Positions 59,511 through 64,000 of a stretch of 64,000 nt of DNA are shown here, one piece after another. The stretch covers positions 1 through 64,000 of the forward strand of contig JAPOQH010000060.1 of assembly GCA_026710825.1 (NCBI GenBank). The letters run 5' to 3'. Below the pieces are notes generated by a model. It was not told where the DNA came from. It ran no database searches and saw only the letters and a list, made by a program, of their open reading frames with translations. The stretch comes from Chloroflexota bacterium (lineage in GTDB: Bacteria > Chloroflexota > Dehalococcoidia > Lucifugimonadales > UBA3495). The position numbers and the translations under genes were made by a program. Position 1 is the stretch's first letter; the number at the start of each line of letters is the position of its first letter.

Positions 59511-60188
59511 TTATTCGTCGGCCGCAACAGCCTCGGGCTGCACTTCCTCAGCTTGCACTTCCTCGGGCTGAGCATCCTCGGGCTGCGCGTCCTCAGCTTG
59601 TACTTCCTCGGGCTGAGCATCCTCGGGTTGTGCGTCCTCAGCTTGTACTTCCTCGGGCTGAGCATCCTCGGGTTGCATTTGATCCATGCGAGCCTGCAGT
59701 ACATAGGCAAGGCTCGCGATGGTGGCGTTTAGCGCGGTGGCCAGACCGTACAATGGCCCCTGCATGTTGCCCAACAATTGGGCGAGCAATACAGGTTGGG
59801 GCGGCAACGATGCCAGCCGAGATACCTCGGCGGGAGCCATCGCCGGTCCATCACCGATCACAGCGCCGTGGATCTGGAGGGTGCCGTCTGCATTGGCAGC
59901 ATCGGAGACCGCCTTGGCGATAGTGACGGCGTCATCGTAGCCGAGGGCGATGGCCGTCTGGCCGGCGACCACCTCCTTGAGCTGGGGGACGTTCGCGCCG
60001 TCGGCCGCCAGGTTAAGCAAATTGTTCTTGATGACGATGAACTCGACGCCGCCTTCGCGCATGCGCCGGCGCAGGCTCACCATCTGGTTAACGCCTATAC
60101 CCGAGCAGCCGGTGGAGATAACGATGGAGCAGTTCTCCAGTTTCTCACGCAGTTCGGCTACGCGGTCGACTTTTGCCTGGGTTGGCAA
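59511..60188 (-). CDS. rplJ: Ribosomal protein L10 with acidic repeat tail
   Basis: The first 170 residues form a normal L10, the base of the L7/L12 stalk: V-A-E-L-R-E-K-L-E near residues 9-17, V-I-K-N-N-L-L near 52-58, and a C-terminal stalk helix with [10 protein letters not shown]. Then follows an unusual 55-residue tail made of three 15-residue repeats ([15 protein letters not shown]) and an acidic end. The tail replaces the usual short end after the L7/L12-binding helix. L10 binds its own leader (60219-60412) to regulate the operon. Confidence 0.95.
   Translation of the reverse strand: MPTQAKVDRVAELREKLENCSIVISTGCSGIGVNQMVSLRRRMREGGVEFIVIKNNLLNLAADGANVPQLKEVVAGQTAIALGYDDAVTIAKAVSDAANADGTLQIHGAVIGDGPAMAPAEVSRLASLPPQPVLLAQLLGNMQGPLYGLATALNATIASLAYVLQARMDQMQPEDAQPEEVQAEDAQPEDAQPEEVQAEDAQPEDAQPEEVQAEEVQPEAVAADE
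59541..59675 (-). repeat. Three 45-bp tandem repeats in rplJ
   Basis: The L10 tail is encoded by three nearly identical in-frame 45-bp units, each giving a 15-residue acidic repeat with Q-P-E and Q-A-E steps. Copy number could vary by slippage without breaking the frame. Confidence 0.9.
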
Positions 60189-60218
60189 TGTTTTCCTCCT
60201 CGTATTCAGACTTCGGTC

Positions 60219-60412
60219 GGGATGTTCGCGATGGGTAAAAGCGAAAGCCCCGCGCTTTGAGACGTAGACGCGGGGCTGAACATCCCCAATGGGGACGTAT
60301 CACTGTACCTCTCGCCTCGGCGGGCGGCGATTTCAAGCCATTATCCCTGTGTTAGGGACCCGCTGTCTCAAGCGTTGTATGTTGTATTCAGATTTGAGAG
60401 TAGCCTATCATC
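60219..60412 (-). ncRNA. Ribosomal L10 leader with attenuator
   Basis: The 250-nt gap between rplA and rplJ holds the cis-regulatory L10 leader. The minus strand has the GCCCGCCGAGGCGAGAGG segment, which resembles the C-C-G-A-G-G core to which L10 binds, followed by nested inverted repeats. Arms GGGATGTTC (60286-60278) and GAACATCCC (60227-60219) enclose the terminator-like hairpin at 60246-60277. Excess L10(L12)4 binding would favour the terminator. Confidence 0.7.
60237..60277 (-). terminator. Terminator-like attenuator in the L10 leader
   Basis: On the minus strand AGCCCCGCG pairs with CGCGGGGCT (9 bp) around a 14-nt loop and is followed by TTCGCTTTT. It could stop transcription before rplJ when the leader is bound. 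Confidence 0.7.
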
Positions 60413-60437
60413 CGCGTTCCGGGAACGCAACAGTAGG

Positions 60438-61151
60438 TTAATCCGGTTTCATGGTCTGCAGCGTGGCAACGTCCACAGAGATGCCGGGGCCCATGGACGA
60501 CGTGATATAGGCTGACTTGATAAACGCGCCTTTCACTGCGTCGGGCCTTTCCCGCATCACGGAATCCATGAAGACCGTCAGGTTGTCCATCAGCGAATCT
60601 GTTTCGAAGGAGGACTTGCCGAACTGGCCATGGATAATGGCTGTGCGGTCGGTCCGGAACTCGAGGCGCCCAGCCTTGGATTCCTGGATAACGCGGTGGA
60701 GGTCGCGAGCCGGGACCAGAGTGCCGGTTCGGGGGTTGGGCATCAACCCGCGCCGTCCCAGTATGCGGCCCAAACGGCCGATCTTGGACATCACCTCGGG
60801 GATAGCCAATCCCACGTCGAATTCCAGCCATCCGCCCTCGATCTGGGCGATCAGGTCGTCGTCGCCCACGTAGTCGGCGCCGGCTTGTCGCGCGATGTCC
60901 ACAGCTTCGCCGGTGGCGAACACCAGGACGCGCGTTTCCTTGCCAAGGCCGTGGGGCAGAACAGTCACTCCGCGCACTTGCTGTTCGGCGTGGCGGACGT
61001 CCGCGTTGGTACGGAGGTGTACTTCCACGGTCTCGTCGAACTTGGCCGTGGACAGTTCCTTGATCAGGTCGATAGCCTCGCGGGGCTGATATACGGCGTC
61101 TTCCGGCACGCGCTCGGCGACGGTGTTGTAACGGCGGCTATGTTTCGGCAT
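60438..61151 (-). CDS. rplA: Ribosomal protein L1
   Basis: This 237-residue protein is L1 of the large subunit, which binds 23S rRNA at the E-site stalk. Family features are T-V-E-V-H-L-R-T-N-A-D-V-R near residues 40-52 (here V-E-V-H-L), G-R-I-L-G-R-R-G-L-M-P-N-P near 126-138 and T-S-S-M-G-P-G near 220-226. Normal length. It lies 35 bp after rplK in the operon. Confidence 0.96.
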   Translation of the reverse strand: MPKHSRRYNTVAERVPEDAVYQPREAIDLIKELSTAKFDETVEVHLRTNADVRHAEQQVRGVTVLPHGLGKETRVLVFATGEAVDIARQAGADYVGDDDLIAQIEGGWLEFDVGLAIPEVMSKIGRLGRILGRRGLMPNPRTGTLVPARDLHRVIQESKAGRLEFRTDRTAIIHGQFGKSSFETDSLMDNLTVFMDSVMRERPDAVKGAFIKSAYITSSMGPGISVDVATLQTMKPD

Positions 61152-61186
61152 GGCGCTGGTCTCCCTTGGCAGTTTGCGCGTCGATG

Positions 61187-61615
61187 TCAGTCGTCTTCGA
61201 CGGTGATCCCCATGCTGCGGGCGGTGCCGGCGATGATGTTCATGGCCTGCTCGACCGAGTTGGCGTTCAGGTCCTTCATCTTTTCCTCGGCGATGCCACG
61301 CAGCACTTCGCTGTCGATGGTGACACCGAGGGGTTCACGGGCGTCGCCCTGGCCTCTTTCGACGCCGGCGGCGCGGCGAAGGAGGTCTGAAGCCGGGGGC
61401 GTGCGAGTTACGAAGGTAAAGGAGCGGTCCTGGTAAACGGTCAGATGTACCGGGACGATGGTGCCGGACTGGCTGCCGGTACGTTCGTTGTACTCCTTGA
61501 CGAAGGCCATGATGTTGACGCCGTGTTGACCCAATGCAGGGCCCACCGGCGGCGCGGGCGTGGCCTTGCCCGCCTCCAATTGCAGCTTGATCACTGCCAT
61601 TACTTTCTTAGCCAC
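61187..61615 (-). CDS. rplK: Ribosomal protein L11
   Basis: This 142-residue L11 binds the GTPase-associated centre of 23S rRNA. It has the N-terminal [16 protein letters not shown] near residues 20-35, [10 protein letters not shown] near 67-76 and the C-terminal G-T-A-R-S-M-G-I. Normal length. It lies between nusG and rplA as in most bacteria. Confidence 0.97.
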   Translation of the reverse strand: MAKKVMAVIKLQLEAGKATPAPPVGPALGQHGVNIMAFVKEYNERTGSQSGTIVPVHLTVYQDRSFTFVTRTPPASDLLRRAAGVERGQGDAREPLGVTIDSEVLRGIAEEKMKDLNANSVEQAMNIIAGTARSMGITVEDD

Positions 61616-61676
61616 TAAAGGCCTCCAATGTCACGTTTCCCAACCAAGGTCAGGAGCCAAATTAGGACGCAGGGGA

Positions 61677-62240
61677 TTAGACTTTCTCCACCTGCATGAA
61701 GTCCAGTTCGACCGGTGTTTCTCTTCCGAACACCGATATCATTACCTTGACCTGCCCACGGTGTTCATCGACTTCTTCGACTTTGCCCAGCATGTCCGCG
61801 AATGGTCCTTCGGAGATCCGCACGGTGTCGCCCTGATTCATGCCAATGACGGCCCTGGGTTCTCCGGAAGCGACGCGCTCCAGTATCTCATCCACCTCGC
61901 GGTCGTCGAGAGGCACCGGCCTCGGGCGGTCGCCCCCTTCTTCCTCAGCGGATATGAACCCGGTGACTCCGGTGGTATTCCTGACCAGGAACCAGGCCTC
62001 ATCGTCCATGATCATCTGGACCAGGATGTAACCGGGGAACAATTTGCGACGCTGGGAGGTGCGCTCACCCTTGTTACGGATAATCTCGTCCTCGGATGGG
62101 ACCTCGACTCGCGCGATCCGGTCCAACATTCCGAAGCTATGGCGGCGCAGATCCAAATTACGCTTGACCATATCCTCCTGGCCGGTATAGGTGTGGACGA
62201 TATACCAGCGCAGGTCGGCAAATGGTTGCATTGTGGTCAT
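61677..62240 (-). CDS. nusG: Transcription antitermination factor NusG
   Basis: This 187-residue NusG has the NGN domain (W-Y-I-V-H-T-Y-T-G-Q-E near residues 12-22; F-P-G-Y-I-L-V-Q near 68-75) and the C-terminal KOW domain (G-D-T-V-R-I-S-E-G-P-F-A-D near 137-149). It binds RNA polymerase and couples transcription to translation or Rho. Two Met codons (1 and 4) are possible starts. Confidence 0.96.
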   Translation of the reverse strand: MTTMQPFADLRWYIVHTYTGQEDMVKRNLDLRRHSFGMLDRIARVEVPSEDEIIRNKGERTSQRRKLFPGYILVQMIMDDEAWFLVRNTTGVTGFISAEEEGGDRPRPVPLDDREVDEILERVASGEPRAVIGMNQGDTVRISEGPFADMLGKVEEVDEHRGQVKVMISVFGRETPVELDFMQVEKV

Positions 62241-62384
62241 AACGGGCCTGTGAATTTGTCGAGTCGATCAGAAGGTAGGTAGTGCGCCTGCCACCGTTGG
62301 CCGGGCAACCTACGCCAGTCCGCCATTAAGGTCCGGCGCTTTTCGCACGCCGACCGACGGAATTTACCGGCGTAGAAAGCTGCG

Positions 62385-62636
62385 CTAGAAAACGGTGGGG
62401 TTGAGGATCACCCGGGTGAATAGCTCAGCGAAAACCCGGTCCAGCAACCCCAGGAAGAAGCCCATAATGATGGCGAGCACCAGCACGATCACGGTAAGAC
62501 GGGCCGTCTCTTCCTTGCTCGGCCATACCGATTTACGCAGTTCAGAGATGGTTTCCCGAAGGAACCCGACGGGCCCGACCCTCCCCACGGAGCGGGGAGA
62601 GATCGGGGTAGGTCGTCTTGCTGATGCTCTGGCCAC
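62385..62636 (-). CDS. secE: Preprotein translocase subunit SecE
   Basis: This 83-residue SecE has the conserved amphipathic helix (F-L-R-E-T-I-S-E-L-R-K-S-V-W-P-S near residues 25-40) and one C-terminal membrane helix (about 47-70). It stabilises SecY in the protein export channel. It follows rpmG by 6 bp; a 144-bp gap with no gene I can see separates it from nusG. Confidence 0.95.
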   Translation of the reverse strand: MARASARRPTPISPRSVGRVGPVGFLRETISELRKSVWPSKEETARLTVIVLVLAIIMGFFLGLLDRVFAELFTRVILNPTVF

Positions 62637-62642
62637 GGCCAG

Positions 62643-62813
62643 TTACCTCACTTCACGGTGCACGATGTGATTGCGGCAACGGCTGCAGTATTTGCGCAGT
62701 TCCATACGGCTGGTGTGGCTGCGCCGATTTTTGATGGTGGAGTAGTTACGCTCCCGGCAGTCGGTGCATTGCAGCGTGATGATCTGCCGTGCGTCGGTGG
62801 ACTTGCGCGCCAT
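62643..62813 (-). CDS. rpmG: Ribosomal protein L33
   Basis: This 56-residue L33 keeps its zinc-binding cysteines: C-T-D-C near residues 16-19 and C-S-R-C near 43-46. The start at M-A-R-K-S-T (62813) is set by GGAG 7 nt upstream, which itself lies inside the last codons of tuf, so the two are closely linked. Confidence 0.95.
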   Translation of the reverse strand: MARKSTDARQIITLQCTDCRERNYSTIKNRRSHTSRMELRKYCSRCRNHIVHREVR

Positions 62814-62817
62814 AAGG

Positions 62818-64000
62818 TCACTCCAGCAGTTTGGTGAACACGCCGGCGCCGACGGTTCGGCCGCCTTCGCGGATCGCGAAACGCAGGCCTTCCTCAACGG
62901 CGATAGGCGTGATGAGGCTAACAGTCATGGTGATGTTGTCGCCAGGCATCACCATCTCCACGCCGTCGGGCAGGGCGATTTCACCGGTGATGTCGCTGGT
63001 GCGGATGTAGAACTGGGGCTTGTAGCCGGTGAAGAACGGCGTGTGGCGGCCGCCTTCGGCCTGGCTCAGCACGTACACCTCGGCTTCGGCCTTGCGATAA
63101 GGCCTCATGGAACCGGGGGCCACCAGGACCTGTCCACGTTCGACCTCGTCTCGGTCCACACCGCGGAGCAGAACGCCAACAGCGTCGCCGGCCTCGGTAG
63201 TGTCGAGCAACTTGTGGAACATCTCCAGGCCGGTGGCGACGGTGCGGCGCACGTCGCCGGAGCGGATGATTTCAACTTCCTCACCGACGTTGAGCTGACC
63301 GCGTTCGACACGGCCGGTTACGACGGTACCGCGGCCCTTGATGCCGAAAACGTCTTCGATGGGCATGAGGAAGGGCTGGTCGGTTACGCGGGACGGCTGG
63401 GGAATGTAGTCGTCCATGGTCTTGACGAGTTCCCGGACGCCTTCCATGGCATCGGCGTCGCCTTCCAGGGCCTTGAGGCCGCTGACGCGGACGATGGGAG
63501 TGTCGTCGCCGGGGAAGTCATAGGTGTCGAGGAGTTCGCGGACTTCCATTTCCACCAGTTCCAGCAACTCTTCATCGTCCATCATATCGACCTTGTTCAG
63601 GGCGACGACGATGGAGGGGACCTCCACCTGGCGGGCCAGGAGGATGTGCTCCCGGGTCTGGGGCATGGGGCCGTCGGGGGCAGAGACCACGAGGACCGCG
63701 CCGTCCATCTGGGCGGCTCCGGTGATCATGTTCTTGATGTAGTCGGCGTGGCCGGGGCAGTCAACGTGGGCGTAGTGCCGCTGCTCGGTCTCGTACTCGA
63801 CGTGCGCGATGGCGATGGTGATGCCGCGGGCGCGCTCTTCGGGAGCGTTGTCGATGCTGCCGAAATCGCGGAAACTGGCGTTACCTTCTTGGGACAGCAC
63901 GTTGGTGATGGCAGCGGTGAGGGTGGTCTTGCCGTGGTCAACGTGACCAATGGTACCCACGTTCACGTGCGGCTTGGAACGGTCAAAGACTTGCTTAGCC
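62818..64000 (-). CDS. tuf: Elongation factor Tu (start codon cut by window edge)
   Basis: EF-Tu delivers aminoacyl-tRNA to the ribosome. The P-loop [17 protein letters not shown] and N-K-V-D-M-M-D-D motifs are present, followed by the two beta-barrel domains. The frame continues upstream of the internal GTG at 63966 through S-K-P-H-V and A-K-Q-V-F-D-R to 64000, whose base is the last G of the start codon. So 394 codons after the initiator are present and only two bases are missing. Confidence 0.97.
   Translation of the reverse strand, partial: AKQVFDRSKPHVNVGTIGHVDHGKTTLTAAITNVLSQEGNASFRDFGSIDNAPEERARGITIAIAHVEYETEQRHYAHVDCPGHADYIKNMITGAAQMDGAVLVVSAPDGPMPQTREHILLARQVEVPSIVVALNKVDMMDDEELLELVEMEVRELLDTYDFPGDDTPIVRVSGLKALEGDADAMEGVRELVKTMDDYIPQPSRVTDQPFLMPIEDVFGIKGRGTVVTGRVERGQLNVGEEVEIIRSGDVRRTVATGLEMFHKLLDTTEAGDAVGVLLRGVDRDEVERGQVLVAPGSMRPYRKAEAEVYVLSQAEGGRHTPFFTGYKPQFYIRTSDITGEIALPDGVEMVMPGDNITMTVSLITPIAVEEGLRFAIREGGRTVGAGVFTKLLE

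Noticed and set aside
62241-62384. A tRNA or small gene between secE and nusG
   Set aside because: tRNA-Trp is often found near secE, but no cloverleaf or small frame with a ribosome site could be found here.

Overview
This is a GC-rich bacterial chromosome segment from a free-living organism, most likely a Chloroflexota member of the Dehalococcoidia/SAR202 type. The inference rests on gene content, not on a marker-gene tree. The pointers are an alternative complex III respiratory operon with a split ActB, luciferase-type flavin monooxygenases, amidase-signature enzymes, short-chain dehydrogenases, a DUF885 protein, a lipoprotein with the V-E-V-P-V-T type repeat common in Chloroflexota surface proteins, and many small palindromic repeats. 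The standard tuf-rpmG-secE-nusG-rplK-rplA-rplJ-rplL block closes the window, cut exactly at the tuf start codon.

Layout. 0.4-9 kb: a DinB-like protein, a membrane protein, two small PaREP1/HEPN-like proteins in an overlapping operon, two tandem MFS transporters, an asparaginase-family enzyme, an alpha/beta hydrolase and a luciferase-like monooxygenase. 8.9-13.2 kb: a broken Thr/Pro-rich surface-protein gene, an orphan histidine kinase, a repeat lipoprotein, tRNA-Leu and tRNA-Lys. 13.2-22.8 kb: a DUF433/DUF5615 toxin-antitoxin pair, an amidase, a phosphoesterase, a UGSC-family selenoprotein read through an in-frame TGA, a HigBA pair, two oligopeptide-type ABC ATPases and an SDR-fold protein. 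22.8-38.6 kb, all minus strand: a ROK kinase, then one long run from a small membrane protein through ActA, ActB1, ActB2, two NrfD proteins, two DUF3341 proteins, two lipoprotein cytochromes c, CcmH, CcmF, a CcmI-like protein and a TlpA-like thioredoxin. It encodes an electron-transfer complex together with part of the haem-attachment machinery it needs. 38.7-48.7 kb: a nitrilase and acetyl-CoA synthetase embedded in an accessory zone with VapBC, a PD-(D/E)XK nuclease, HicAB, a RelE-type pair, a helicase-less type IIG/ISP-like restriction-modification enzyme and a second VapBC. 48.8-59 kb: a rhodanese whose catalytic cysteine codon is TGA, a membrane-anchored nuclease, an SLC13 transporter, RelA/SpoT, Prs, signal peptidase I, a DUF885 protein, an EthD-like protein and an SDR. 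59-64 kb: the ribosomal protein/EF-Tu block, with an L10 leader and an unusual acidic repeat tail on L10.

The most interesting signal is a pair of probable selenoproteins. In both genes a single TGA falls exactly at the redox-active position of the family (U-G-G-C in the UGSC protein; the active-site position of the rhodanese), the frame stays open and conserved beyond it, and a perfect hairpin begins its loop 17-18 nt after the TGA, as expected for a bacterial SECIS element. Ordinary gene calling would split or truncate both genes. No selenocysteine machinery (selA, selB, selC, selD) lies in this window.
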